Below are positions 16,942 to 26,204 of a DNA stretch of 64,000 nucleotides, one piece after another. The stretch is from positions 14,792 to 78,791 of the forward strand of contig DATBPY010000023.1 of assembly GCA_036561085.1 (NCBI GenBank). Direction: 5' to 3'. The notes beneath the pieces are model-generated. The model worked only from the letters and a program-made list of their open reading frames with translations. It was not told the DNA's origin and searched no databases. The translations under genes and the position numbers were made by a program. Source of the stretch: CAILHX01 sp036561085. Lineage in GTDB: Bacteria > Pseudomonadota > Gammaproteobacteria > Burkholderiales > Methylophilaceae. Every line of letters begins with the position of its first letter. Positions within the stretch are counted from its first letter, which is position 1.

Positions 16942-19296
16942 TTACTGGTCTGATGACCGGCCCAGATCGTGGACCCAACGCAGGGTTTCTCTTTGAGTAC
17001 GGTTGAGGTCTCTGCCCGATGTGCCTATCTTCTTTAGCATGGACTCGGCTTCCTCGAATTTGGAATGTTCCATTTTTTCGGCCAGCACCAGCAGGTCGCC
17101 CAAAAAGCCCTGATGAGTGAGCAGGGCTTGTTTTACATCGTCTTCCAGGCCGATCTGTTCCAAAACTTCTTCCAGGTTGATTCCCAGCAATACATCGGTA
17201 AGCGACAAAATACCTACGCTGAATGCACGATCACGGTAGGCTTCATGGCGTTTGTCGGCATCCGGGTGGATAGCACATATCCCATCCATCAATTTGGCGC
17301 GAACAGTTGCCATATGCATCAGCACTTTGGCGGATTTCAGATCGCTGTGCTTATACAGCAGCACTTGTACCCAGCGCATCAACTGACGACGTCCCAGAAT
17401 CACCAAAGCCTGCTGTAGGGAATCGACAGTACGCGCTAATCCCATGCCGGCAGAATTGACCAGTGCCAGTAGATTGGTGACAAGCTCGGTGCGCCCAAGG
17501 AAGGTGTGTTCTATGCGTGGCAACTCTACATCGGTAAGTAATTGACCCATCACCACCAGCAAGGCAGCCTGGTCCGGGTTGGCATTGCCTCTGGCGGCGG
17601 CTTCAGGATGCGCGAAGAAGAATCCTTCCATCAAACCGAATTCCAGCGCACGGCAGGTCTCGAACATCCGCGGCGATTCCACGTTTCTGGCTATCGCGAC
17701 CGTATGATTGGTAGAGCGCAATCTACGTAAAGCTTTGATCGCTTCAAGCTTGGAGACAGTTTGCACGTCTATCTTGGCGAAGTCGATCATGCGTAATAGC
17801 GAATCATTCACAGGAGCCTGGAAGTAATCGCTCAATCCCAGTTTGAATCCTCTCGCCTTGATTTCGATCAGTCGCGAAATATTACGATCCGACAGATTAC
17901 TTACATCATCCAACTCTAATACCATGCGGTTAGCGCCGACCAACGACGCCACTTGATTGGTCATCAAGTCTTTCATCGCAACCGGTATAAACCCAAAATG
18001 GTCGCTCACTACCCGATCTGCACCTATGTCATTCATCACTCTGCCCATATCCCCGAGACTCATCTTCGAGGAAGTACCTTGTTTGCTGGCATATAGGGAG
18101 AGTGAGTAGCCGTTAAGCGATTGATCCGGCAACACAACGGGGACGCGCCCCAAATATAATAATTCAATATTGATCGGAGGTTGATCGGCTTCGATCTCAT
18201 CGGCTTCTTCTTCGGGCGTTTTAGCCGTTTGTTCTGTAGTAGCCGGTGTCGGAGTGCCATCTGTTTTTTCTGCTGACGTTGGGGCGGAGACTCCACTACC
18301 GCCTTCCAACTGTACATCTGTGATGGTGCGATTACGCCCGCGCTTTTTAGCCTGATATAACGCGGCATCTGCACGTTTGATAAGGGATTGCACCTCGTCA
18401 TCTTGGGTCAGTTCAGCGACGCCTGCACTAAAGGTGACAGGAATGGCTTCATTCCCCTTATCGGCATTTTCAGGAGGGGTGGCTGCGATTCTTTTATGTA
18501 ATTTTTCCAGCATCTGTACCGCTGTTTGGCGATCGGTCTGCGGCATCAGCAATAGAAATTCTTCTCCGCCGTAACGGAAAAGCGTATCTGACTCGCGTAT
18601 GGATTTCATGGAAATATCGGCAAAATGGGCAAGTACGGTATCGCCTACATCATGGCCGTGGTTATCATTGATGTTTTTGAAATGGTCGATATCCAACATG
18701 GCTACAGAAGCCTTTGTGTGTCGACGTTTTGCACGCGTCAATTCCCGCTCGACGTTATGTTCCATGTTTTGGCGATTACGCGCGCCGGTCAGCGGATCTA
18801 TCAGCATCTGCTGTTTGGTTTCCGTAAGCTCGGTACTTACGCCATTAAGCGCTTCGCGCGTGCTTTCCAGTTCGGTATGAGAGGCTTTTACCGAACTTCT
18901 AGCGGCGTCCATCAAAGTGAGAATAGGCTGTAATAACTCGGCAACATGTAATTTGTCGCCTGAAGCCTGAACGTCCACCATGAATTTCAAAATACCTTCA
19001 TGCTGTTGTTGTAGCTTGTCTGTGAGGTCGCCAGCACTGGTGGCAACGCTGGCAGTGAGTTCTCCCAGATACTCCACCAGCATGCGGTTGTTCTTGATGA
19101 TTTCCTGGGCATTTTGCATTTCTACGCCCATATCCGATGTTTCCGGTTCGCCGTTGCCGGATAAAACAATGGTAGCAGGCGGTTCTTCCCCACTTACTTC
19201 ATAGTAGATTTTTGCGTAGTTTTGCGGGGTAGGCGCAAGCCCCCGCTCATTCATAATGAGAAGGGCGCTACGTGCATTTTTGACGATATTACTCAT
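16942..19296 (-). CDS. GGDEF protein fused to degenerate EAL and HDOD domains
   Basis: A 784-residue protein with no clear membrane segments. A helical N-terminus (about 1-160) leads into a GGDEF domain (about 165-325) with GGEEF at 243-247 and an inhibitory-site RxxD (RESD, 234-237) at the canonical five-residue spacing, so it is likely an active, product-inhibited diguanylate cyclase. After a Thr/Ala/Glu-rich linker (about 330-370), an EAL-like domain begins with NGYSLSLYAS, where the EAL glutamate is lost, and an HDOD domain follows (about 600-760, ALVILGRRQLMRWVQVLL). The EAL-HDOD part mirrors the neighbouring 415-residue protein 44 bp downstream. Confidence 0.88.
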   Translation of the reverse strand: MSNIVKNARSALLIMNERGLAPTPQNYAKIYYEVSGEEPPATIVLSGNGEPETSDMGVEMQNAQEIIKNNRMLVEYLGELTASVATSAGDLTDKLQQQHEGILKFMVDVQASGDKLHVAELLQPILTLMDAARSSVKASHTELESTREALNGVSTELTETKQQMLIDPLTGARNRQNMEHNVERELTRAKRRHTKASVAMLDIDHFKNINDNHGHDVGDTVLAHFADISMKSIRESDTLFRYGGEEFLLLMPQTDRQTAVQMLEKLHKRIAATPPENADKGNEAIPVTFSAGVAELTQDDEVQSLIKRADAALYQAKKRGRNRTITDVQLEGGSGVSAPTSAEKTDGTPTPATTEQTAKTPEEEADEIEADQPPINIELLYLGRVPVVLPDQSLNGYSLSLYASKQGTSSKMSLGDMGRVMNDIGADRVVSDHFGFIPVAMKDLMTNQVASLVGANRMVLELDDVSNLSDRNISRLIEIKARGFKLGLSDYFQAPVNDSLLRMIDFAKIDVQTVSKLEAIKALRRLRSTNHTVAIARNVESPRMFETCRALEFGLMEGFFFAHPEAAARGNANPDQAALLVVMGQLLTDVELPRIEHTFLGRTELVTNLLALVNSAGMGLARTVDSLQQALVILGRRQLMRWVQVLLYKHSDLKSAKVLMHMATVRAKLMDGICAIHPDADKRHEAYRDRAFSVGILSLTDVLLGINLEEVLEQIGLEDDVKQALLTHQGFLGDLLVLAEKMEHSKFEEAESMLKKIGTSGRDLNRTQRETLRWVHDLGRSSDQ

Positions 19297-19527
19297 AGAC
19301 TTTTAGCTAAAGTTCAACTGTTAGATTGTCCGAAGCTCTTAAACTCCTCTATCATAACGCAATTGCAGTAAATTTGACCTCACTATGCACTAATATGAGA
19401 AATCGCTCAACCATTGCCAGCGGGAACAGTTTCGCGATTTGGCAATTTTTGCATCACTCGGGTAGAAGGCAGTTCTGTCCCAATTTTCGCGTTTTACCCT
19501 TTTAATTTTTTTCGACGAGCGACTTTT

Positions 19528-20868
19528 ATGCATATCCATATCCTCGGTATCTGTGGCACTTTTATGGGCGGTATCGCAGTGCTGGCAAAATCAGCTGGGC
19601 ACCACGTCACAGGCTGCGATGCCAATGTGTATCCGCCGATGAGTACTCAGCTGGAGGCGCAAGGCATCGCGCTGACAGAAGGCTTTGCTCCTGAGCAGGC
19701 TGATATAGGCGCGGATATTTTTGTGATCGGGAATGTAGTGTCGCGCGGCAATCCGCTGATGGAAGAGATACTCAATCGCGGTCTGCCTTATATTTCCGGA
19801 CCGCAATGGTTGGCGGAAAACGTATTGCGAGATAAATGGGTGCTGGCAGTAGCCGGAACTCACGGAAAAACCACGACCAGTTCCATGCTGGCCTGGATAT
19901 TGGAATATGCTGGGATGCAGCCTGGTTTTTTAATTGGCGGCGTTCCGCAAAACTTCGGAATTTCGGCGCGTTTAGGAGAAACTCCTTTTTTTGTGATTGA
20001 GGCGGATGAATACGACACCGCTTTCTTCGACAAGCGTTCCAAGTTCGTACATTATCATCCGCGCACCGCTGTGTTGAATAATCTTGAATTCGATCATGCT
20101 GACATTTTCGGCGATCTTGCTGCGATTGAAACGCAATTCCATCATTTGGTGCGGACTGTGCCTGCAAAGGGGTTGATCGTTAGTAACGGCCGGGATGCGA
20201 ATCTTGATCGAGTGCTGGAACGCGGATGCTGGACGCCTGTGGAGCGTTTCGGAACTGACTGGCACGCGATAGATGTGACACCCGACGGTAGTTGCGAGAT
20301 TTTACTCAATAAGCAATCCCAAGGGCGCTTGCATTGGGATCTGCTCGGCGAACATAATCGTATGAATGCGCTTGCGGCGATCGCAGCGGCACGCCATGTC
20401 GGCGTGTCGCCAGGGATTGGAATCGAGGCACTAAGCAAATTTCAGAATGTCAAACGTCGCATGGAATTACGGGGTGTGATTAACGGCATCAGTGTATATG
20501 ACGATTTCGCACATCACCCCACGGCTATCGATACCACCATTGCGGGTTTACGCGCCAAAGTGGGCAACCAGCGTATCTTTGCCGTGCTTGAGCCGCGTTC
20601 GAATACGATGAAGCTGGGCGCCGTTAAGGACCTATTGCCGGAAAGCCTTAAACAAGCGGATCTAACCTTTTGCTATGTCGCCAATCTGGGGTGGGATGCT
20701 GCTGCAACCTTGGCCCCGTTAGGGAAAACGGCTAGTACATATAACGATCTGGACGTGATGGTAGAGTGTATTGCGCAACAGGCGCAGCATGGAGATCATA
20801 TTCTGGTGATGAGTAACGGCGGATTTGGCGGCATACACGAAAAATTGTTGAAGAGACTAGCAGCTTGA
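19528..20868 (+). CDS. mpl: UDP-MurNAc:L-Ala-gamma-D-Glu-meso-Dap ligase (murein recycling)
   Basis: A 446-residue Mur-ligase that joins recovered tripeptide to UDP-MurNAc. I use the ATG at 19528 because MHIHILGICGTFMGG is the family N-terminus; the frame is open further upstream but that extension has no similarity. The P-loop is in VAGTHGKTTTSSM, followed by the FFVIEADEYDTAFFDKRSKF region and the DDFAHHPTAI motif. The stop overlaps the following TonB-like gene (TTGA). The pair mpl-tonB-like is recurrent in betaproteobacteria. Confidence 0.96.
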   Translation: MHIHILGICGTFMGGIAVLAKSAGHHVTGCDANVYPPMSTQLEAQGIALTEGFAPEQADIGADIFVIGNVVSRGNPLMEEILNRGLPYISGPQWLAENVLRDKWVLAVAGTHGKTTTSSMLAWILEYAGMQPGFLIGGVPQNFGISARLGETPFFVIEADEYDTAFFDKRSKFVHYHPRTAVLNNLEFDHADIFGDLAAIETQFHHLVRTVPAKGLIVSNGRDANLDRVLERGCWTPVERFGTDWHAIDVTPDGSCEILLNKQSQGRLHWDLLGEHNRMNALAAIAAARHVGVSPGIGIEALSKFQNVKRRMELRGVINGISVYDDFAHHPTAIDTTIAGLRAKVGNQRIFAVLEPRSNTMKLGAVKDLLPESLKQADLTFCYVANLGWDAAATLAPLGKTASTYNDLDVMVECIAQQAQHGDHILVMSNGGFGGIHEKLLKRLAA

Positions 20869-21821
20869 AAGAGGCTATCCAACGCCAGAATCGTCTAGGC
20901 ATGATGCTTGGGGTATCGATCATGCTGCATGTCGCAGTGTTTTTGGGCGTCAAATTCAGTCCGCTGGATCCCGGCAGTCTTAAGCATCTCACTGATAAGC
21001 TGCCGCCATTGGAAGTCGTCCTGGTAAATGCCAAAACGGAGTCTGAACCTCTCCAGGCGCAGGTGCTGGCGCAGAACAACTTGGATCGGGGTGGAGATAC
21101 CGACGCCGATAAACGTATGAAGACACCGTTGCCGACTAAACCTTCTTTAGTAAGGGCACTCAAACCCGAACCTCGGCAAGATATGGAAACTCGTCAGGCC
21201 AGTAAGCACTCTAACAAGATAGTTGAGCAGGTTAAGCATACGCAACAGCAGGTAAAGGAAATTGAAAAGCAGGTAAAGCAGGTCATCACCCAGCTAAATA
21301 GTAAACCGCTGGAGCAAACCAGTGCCCCGCAAGCTTCACAGGAGTCGAGCACTCCCAATATCACGCAATTCAATGCGCATGATGCGGTATCCCATGCATT
21401 GAGTGGTGAAATACGCCACGAAGAAGCGGAGCTGGCACGAGAAGTTGAGGAATATCAAAAGCGTCCGGTGCGCAAGGTTTATGGCGTCAATGCCAAGGGT
21501 TATCGTTTCGCACTATATGTCGAAGAGTGGAGGCAAAAGGTAGAGGGCATTGGCAGGCTTAATTTTCCTGAAGAGGCAAAGACACAAAAGATCTACGGTA
21601 GCTTGATCATGACGGTTTCGCTGCGCGCCGACGGCAGCATAGAAAAGCTGGATATCGGTAAAAGTTCGGGCTACAAGATGCTGGATGATGCCGCACGCCG
21701 TATTGTTGAGTTGGGAGCTCCGTATAACGCATTTTCAGCAGATATGAAGAATGACACGGACATACTTGAAATCACACGCACTTGGACATTTACTCGTGAA
21801 GAAACGCTTTCGAGCAAATAA
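20865..21821 (+). CDS. TonB-family energy transducer-like protein
   Basis: A 318-residue protein with a single N-terminal membrane segment (about 12-30, GMMLGVSIMLHVAVFLGVKF), a Lys/Gln-rich periplasmic stretch with coiled-coil character (about 120-150, VEQVKHTQQQVKEIEKQ) and a TonB C-terminal domain (about 225-305, GSLIMTVSLRADGSIEKLDI and SGYKMLDDAARRIV). The start is a TTG overlapping the mpl stop; an ATG at 20898 or 20901 would still keep the membrane segment. Proteins of this type next to mpl may not serve iron transport. A second TonB lies at 47.0 kb. Confidence 0.82.
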   Translation: MKEAIQRQNRLGMMLGVSIMLHVAVFLGVKFSPLDPGSLKHLTDKLPPLEVVLVNAKTESEPLQAQVLAQNNLDRGGDTDADKRMKTPLPTKPSLVRALKPEPRQDMETRQASKHSNKIVEQVKHTQQQVKEIEKQVKQVITQLNSKPLEQTSAPQASQESSTPNITQFNAHDAVSHALSGEIRHEEAELAREVEEYQKRPVRKVYGVNAKGYRFALYVEEWRQKVEGIGRLNFPEEAKTQKIYGSLIMTVSLRADGSIEKLDIGKSSGYKMLDDAARRIVELGAPYNAFSADMKNDTDILEITRTWTFTREETLSSK

Positions 21822-21853
21822 AGAAAGCCATTAGGAAAAACTGAAGAATTATT

Positions 21854-22162
21854 ATGAGCTATTACAAACATCACGTATTTTTCTGCCTGAATGAGCGCGA
21901 AGATGGCGCAGCATGCTGCTGCGACCACAATGCGAAGGCGATCTTCGATGCGACTAAGCGCAAGGTAAAGAACATGAACCTGAACGGCAAGGGCAAGGTA
22001 AGAATGAATCGCGCCGGGTGTCTAGACCGTTGCTCAGAAGGGCCGGTGCTGGTGGTCTACCCGGAGGCAGTGTGGTACACGTATGTCGATCAGGAGGATG
22101 TGGACGAGATCGTCGAATCGCACCTGAAGAACGGCAAAGTGGTGGAGCGGCTGAAGATTTAA
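21854..22162 (+). CDS. Thioredoxin-like [2Fe-2S] ferredoxin
   Basis: A 102-residue protein of the (2Fe-2S) ferredoxin family with a thioredoxin-like fold. Cysteines occur at 11, 21-23, 56 and 60; Cys11, one of the 21-23 cluster, and the C-x3-C pair GCLDRCSEGP are the probable cluster ligands. The N-terminal YYKHHVFFCLN is typical of the stand-alone betaproteobacterial proteins often annotated as ferredoxin 2. The electron partner is unknown. Its TAA stop shares a TTAA with the convergent HIT gene. Confidence 0.9.
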   Translation: MSYYKHHVFFCLNEREDGAACCCDHNAKAIFDATKRKVKNMNLNGKGKVRMNRAGCLDRCSEGPVLVVYPEAVWYTYVDQEDVDEIVESHLKNGKVVERLKI

Positions 22163-22569
22163 CTTAAGGCCGCAATCACTTTCCTTCGTAAGTCTTCAAT
22201 ATCTACCGTACGTTTATCTGCATTCCGCCTGGTTGTCCCCCAAATGGGATTGGGGAAGTGTTTGTCATCGGTGAATCGTGGGATCACATGCCAGTGCATA
22301 TGCGGCACCACATTGCCCAAGCTGGCGAGATTGATCTTTTGCGGTTGTACCGCTTCCCGCACTACTTGCTCCACGGCGAATACCACAGCCATTAAACGGT
22401 TGCGCTCGGCAGCACTCAAATCCGTCATCTCCTGCACATGACGATTCAAGATCACGCGGCAAAAACCGGGGTAATCAATATCATTCACCAGTACTACACG
22501 GCAGAAGTCGTCGCGCCATAGAGGTTCTCCTCCGTCGCTGTCGCAAAGTTCGCAGGTCACTAAATTCAT
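22159..22569 (-). CDS. HIT family nucleotide-binding protein
   Basis: A 136-residue histidine-triad protein. The triad is PHMHWHVIPR (His90, His92, His94). An N-terminal CELC pair (Cys6, Cys9) resembles a zinc site found in part of the family. HIT proteins hydrolyse AMP- or NMP-linked substrates; the true substrate is unknown. The downstream end overlaps the ferredoxin stop by four bases on the other strand. Confidence 0.93.
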   Translation of the reverse strand: MNLVTCELCDSDGGEPLWRDDFCRVVLVNDIDYPGFCRVILNRHVQEMTDLSAAERNRLMAVVFAVEQVVREAVQPQKINLASLGNVVPHMHWHVIPRFTDDKHFPNPIWGTTRRNADKRTVDIEDLRRKVIAALS

Positions 22570-22663
22570 GATTATTTATATTTGATTCTTAAAAAGATCA
22601 TAAGACCATGATACTAAATGGCACTCCGCCTGTGATTTTTTATTAGAGAACGACATAAATCGG

Positions 22664-22706
22664 TTGACGTGCTATCGATTATTAATTGATAATGATTCTT
22701 ATTAAG
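22664..22706 (+). promoter_or_regulatory. Sigma-70 promoter overlapped by a Fur-like box
   Basis: A -35 box TTGACG at 22664-22669 and a -10 box GATAAT at 22688-22693 are separated by 18 bp. The interval 22688-22706 (GATAATGATTCTTATTAAG) matches the 19-bp Fur consensus GATAATGATAATCATTATC at 14 positions by my count and begins exactly at the -10 box, so Fur binding would block RNA polymerase. Start of transcription would be near 22700, leaving a leader of about 140 nt before the propeller gene at 22842. Confidence 0.65.
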
Positions 22707-22841
22707 ATTGTTTTAACTAAATCAGGTCGAGCTTACCGCTTACCGAGCAATTCTCTCAGCTACTCCAGAATGTCTGATTGCGGATTAAATTAGAACGGAT
22801 AAGACATTCCACAGGCAATTCAAGTAAATCGAAACCATACT

Positions 22842-23996
22842 ATGAAAACTTCTCATCGAATATCAACCTCAATAGCGATCCTGCTGAGTCTCGCAGCTTT
22901 GCATACTGCCCCCGTGAGGGCCGATGCCAGTAGCAAAGCCCTGCTGGAAACCATACATCACCACAAAGTACTGACTTCCACTATCCCGGAAAATGGCGAT
23001 GTTAATCCATACGCAGTAGTGATCGCACCTGTATCGGCCGGAGCTATCGTCAAGGACGATGTGTTGGTGGACAATTTTAATAACATCGGCAATCTACAGG
23101 GCGCCGGTACTACCATCATCAGATATCGTCCAAGCACCAAGGAAACCAAGCTATTTGCACAAGTCCCGCGCAATCTGAAGGAATGTCCTGGTGGTGTTGG
23201 ATTGACCACCGCGATGACCATATTGAAGAGTGGCTGGGTAATCGTAGGCAGTCTACCAAGTACCGATGGCACGACAGCTACCAAAGGCGATGGCTGCATG
23301 CTGGTATTAGATGCTAATGGGCATCACGTCGCCACCTGGTCCGGCCCAAAGATCAACGGGCCATGGGGCGATATCGCGACCATAGACCACGGCGACAGCG
23401 CGACCTTGTTCATCAGCATGGCAGGGTTTGGTATTCAAGGGCCGGATGTTCTCGATCCCGCTACGCATGCTTCGGTCGTTGTGCATAAAGCAACTGTGTT
23501 ACGCCTCGATCTGACTATCGCCAATGGCAAGATACCCGTCATAAAAAATCAGACAGTGATAGGTGATGGTTTCTCGCAACAGGCCGATAAAGGCAGCTTT
23601 TTGTTCGGCCCCACCGGGCTGGCATTGGGGCAGGACGATACGCTTTATATAACGAATGGATTGGATAACGAAATCACGGCGATCACCCAGGCCAGCACTC
23701 GTACTACCAGTGCCAGGACGGGGCGGCTGGTGACTAAGGGTGGCATGCTAGCCGGGCCGCTGGCGATGGTGATGACGCCTGCAGGTCATTTAGTCGTATG
23801 TAATGGTAGGAACGGTCAGGCAGTTGAGATCGATCCTGTTTCGGGCAAGCAACTTTACGCGCATTGGCTGGATCAAAACCAAGCCCAGTCCCCTCCCGGC
23901 AATGGTGATCTGTTCGGGATCGCATTGACCCCGGATGGCAAGGGTTTCTATTATGTTGAAGATGAAGTTAACGCTTTGGTATTGGCTACACCATGA
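22842..23996 (+). CDS. Secreted NHL-like beta-propeller protein
   Basis: A 384-residue exported protein with a Sec-type signal peptide (about 1-27, cleavage near VRADA). The mature part has repeated blades of NHL/SMP-30-like type, for example GPTGLALGQDDTLYITN, GPLAMVMTPAGHLVVCNG and LFGIALTPDGKGFYYVED, consistent with a five- to seven-bladed propeller. I see no obvious catalytic motif. It is the first gene of an operon with the DyP peroxidase (ATGA overlap) behind a promoter overlapped by a Fur-like box, so an iron- or haem-linked role in the periplasm is plausible. This is inference; the protein itself is uncharacterised as far as I know. Confidence 0.8.
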   Translation: MKTSHRISTSIAILLSLAALHTAPVRADASSKALLETIHHHKVLTSTIPENGDVNPYAVVIAPVSAGAIVKDDVLVDNFNNIGNLQGAGTTIIRYRPSTKETKLFAQVPRNLKECPGGVGLTTAMTILKSGWVIVGSLPSTDGTTATKGDGCMLVLDANGHHVATWSGPKINGPWGDIATIDHGDSATLFISMAGFGIQGPDVLDPATHASVVVHKATVLRLDLTIANGKIPVIKNQTVIGDGFSQQADKGSFLFGPTGLALGQDDTLYITNGLDNEITAITQASTRTTSARTGRLVTKGGMLAGPLAMVMTPAGHLVVCNGRNGQAVEIDPVSGKQLYAHWLDQNQAQSPPGNGDLFGIALTPDGKGFYYVEDEVNALVLATP

Positions 23997-25243
23997 ATGG
24001 TTTTAAGAATTCCGCCAGTAGATTTTCCGTGAGCAGTTTTATACGCGATGTGTCGTTGGCTGCGTTTATTACATTTGCCAGTTTGAACGCGCATGCCCAA
24101 ACCCAGACTGAGCCTTTTTGGGGAGAGCATCAGGCTGGAATCACCACGCCGATGCAGAGCCATACCTACTTCATCGCTTTCGATCTGCAGACCACCAAAC
24201 GCGAGGACGTCATCGCACTGTTGAAAGCATGGACCGATGCCGCAGCCAGTATGACTCAAGCTCAGGCAGATGGAACCGCAAAAGTAGATGCAAACGGAGT
24301 CGCCAAAGATTCCGGGGCCACCATCGGCTTATCGCCGGCTCGTCTGACCATTACATTTGGATTCGGGCCCACCCTGTTTGAAAAAGATGGCGTGGATAGA
24401 TACGGATTAGCCAGCCGTCGTCCCGCAGCACTTGCCGATCTGCCGCGTTTTGCCGGGGATCAACTGATTGCAGAGCGAACCGGCGGCGATCTGTCGGTGC
24501 AGGCATGTTCAGACGATCCCCAAGTTGTGGAGTACGCGATCCGCCGCCTGGCTACGTTGGCTAACGGCATCGCCAGCATCCGCTGGGGCCAGCCCGGGTT
24601 CAGCGGAGACTTTAAAGCGGGCGAGACGCCGCGCAATCAAATGGGTTTCAAGGACGGTACCCTGAATGTTTCGACCAAAGACGCCAAGCTCATGCAGCAG
24701 TTTGTCTGGGTCGGCGAAGAAGGTCCGGCGTGGATGCGCGGCGGCAGCTATATGGTGATACGACCTACCCGCATCGCACTGGAGCACTGGGACCAGATGA
24801 AATTGGGGTTTCAGGAACAAACCATAGGCCGCCAGAAATATTCCGGCGCGCCTATCGGCAAACAACATGAAATGGATCCGCTCGATCTTAAGGCCGTCGA
24901 TAAGGAGGGCAACCCGGTCACTGCCGAGCTTTCCCATGCCGCGATGGCAGCGCCCGAGAATAACGACGGCGCGCAGATCCTGCGTAGGGCCTACTCATAC
25001 GATAATGGATTGATCCATGTCGCGGAGCGTTGGCCCCCTTGGTTGCAGACCACTACCTTCGATGCCGGTTTGTTATTCGAGTGTTATCAGCGCGACCCGA
25101 GAACCGGGTTCGTCAGGATATTTGGAAAAATGTCGCAGCTCGACATGCTGAATCAATTTGTAACGCCGGTTGGAAGCGGTTTATTCGCTATCGCCCCAGG
25201 TGCCAAGCCTGGAGAATATATCGGTCAGCGCCTGTTCGAATAA
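23993..25243 (+). CDS. DyP-type haem peroxidase, exported (EfeB-like)
   Basis: A 416-residue dye-decolourising peroxidase. It contains the family GxxDG motif as GFKDGT (Asp221), the probable proximal haem ligand His315 in ELSHAAM, and the distal arginine region ILRRAYSYD (Arg331/332). The ending, GLLFECYQRDPRTGF to FAIAPGAKPGEYIG, resembles EfeB. EfeB proteins are usually Tat substrates, but here the N-terminus (1-35, ending LNAHAQ) has no twin-arginine pair, so export may be Sec-type or an atypical Tat signal. There is no efeU or efeO nearby. Coupling to the propeller gene is by ATGA. Confidence 0.92.
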   Translation: MNGFKNSASRFSVSSFIRDVSLAAFITFASLNAHAQTQTEPFWGEHQAGITTPMQSHTYFIAFDLQTTKREDVIALLKAWTDAAASMTQAQADGTAKVDANGVAKDSGATIGLSPARLTITFGFGPTLFEKDGVDRYGLASRRPAALADLPRFAGDQLIAERTGGDLSVQACSDDPQVVEYAIRRLATLANGIASIRWGQPGFSGDFKAGETPRNQMGFKDGTLNVSTKDAKLMQQFVWVGEEGPAWMRGGSYMVIRPTRIALEHWDQMKLGFQEQTIGRQKYSGAPIGKQHEMDPLDLKAVDKEGNPVTAELSHAAMAAPENNDGAQILRRAYSYDNGLIHVAERWPPWLQTTTFDAGLLFECYQRDPRTGFVRIFGKMSQLDMLNQFVTPVGSGLFAIAPGAKPGEYIGQRLFE

Positions 25244-25250
25244 AACCTAA

Positions 25251-26204
25251 TTAGTCGGCTATGCTCACGCCTGCTCCATGCGCTTGCTGGTCGGCGTGGT
25301 AGCTGCTTCTCACCATGGCTCCGCAGGCTGCTTGCGAAAAACCCATCGCTAGCGCTTGTTGTTCAAATAAGACAAAACGGGCAGGTTCTACAAAGCGCAT
25401 TACCGGCAGATGATGCGGACTGGGTTGCAGATATTGTCCCAACGTCAGCATTTCCACATTATGGTCGCGCAAATCTTGCATCACTTGCAGAATCTCTTCA
25501 TCCGTTTCGCCCAAGCCGAGCATCAAACCTGACTTGGTCGGGATATGCGGATGTTGTGCTTTGAATTCCGCCAGCAGTTTTAGCGAATGCGCGTAGTCCG
25601 CGCCGGGGCGAGCCTGTTTGTAAAGCCGTGGCACGGTCTCCAGATTATGGTTGAGGACATCGGGTGGGTTATCTACCATCGCAGCCAGTGCGGGAGCCAG
25701 GCGTCCGCGGAAATCAGGCACCAGCGTTTCAATGCGGATATTCGGGCTTGCTGCTCTTACTGCCTGGATGCAGTCCGAGAAATGTTTGGCACCGCCATCG
25801 CGCAGATCATCCCTGTCTACACTGGTGATCACCACATACTTCAATTGCATCTGTGCAATGGTGCGTGCCAGATTAGCCGGTTCGTCCGCATCCGGGGGCA
25901 GCGGTTTGCCGTGAGCTACATCACAGAATGGGCAGCGCCGCGTACATAGATCACCCAGTATCATGAATGTCGCCGTGCCACCGCTAAAGCATTCGCCTAT
26001 GTTCGGGCAACTGGCTTCTTCGCACACGGTATGCAGATTGTTATCGCGCAGTATTTGTTTGATTTCGCGGAAACGTGCGCTGTCAGGCACTTTCATGCGT
26101 ATCCATTCCGGTTTGCGCAATGCGGGCTGCGGAATGATCTTGATAGGGATGCGCGCGGTTTTAGCAGCGCCCTTTTGTTTTTCTGGTTGCTTTTCTGGAA
26201 TCAT
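25251..26204 (-). CDS. lipA: Lipoyl synthase
   Basis: A 317-residue radical-SAM enzyme that inserts sulfur into octanoyl groups. The radical-SAM site is CTRRCPFC, and the auxiliary cluster cysteines are in CEEASCPNIGEC. The final R-S-S-Y-H region (VRSSYHAD) is diagnostic of LipA. The start at 26204 is chosen because its ATG overlaps the stop of the upstream reductase (ATGA); the longer frame would run inside that gene. lipB is about 15 kb away. Confidence 0.97.
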   Translation of the reverse strand: MIPEKQPEKQKGAAKTARIPIKIIPQPALRKPEWIRMKVPDSARFREIKQILRDNNLHTVCEEASCPNIGECFSGGTATFMILGDLCTRRCPFCDVAHGKPLPPDADEPANLARTIAQMQLKYVVITSVDRDDLRDGGAKHFSDCIQAVRAASPNIRIETLVPDFRGRLAPALAAMVDNPPDVLNHNLETVPRLYKQARPGADYAHSLKLLAEFKAQHPHIPTKSGLMLGLGETDEEILQVMQDLRDHNVEMLTLGQYLQPSPHHLPVMRFVEPARFVLFEQQALAMGFSQAACGAMVRSSYHADQQAHGAGVSIAD

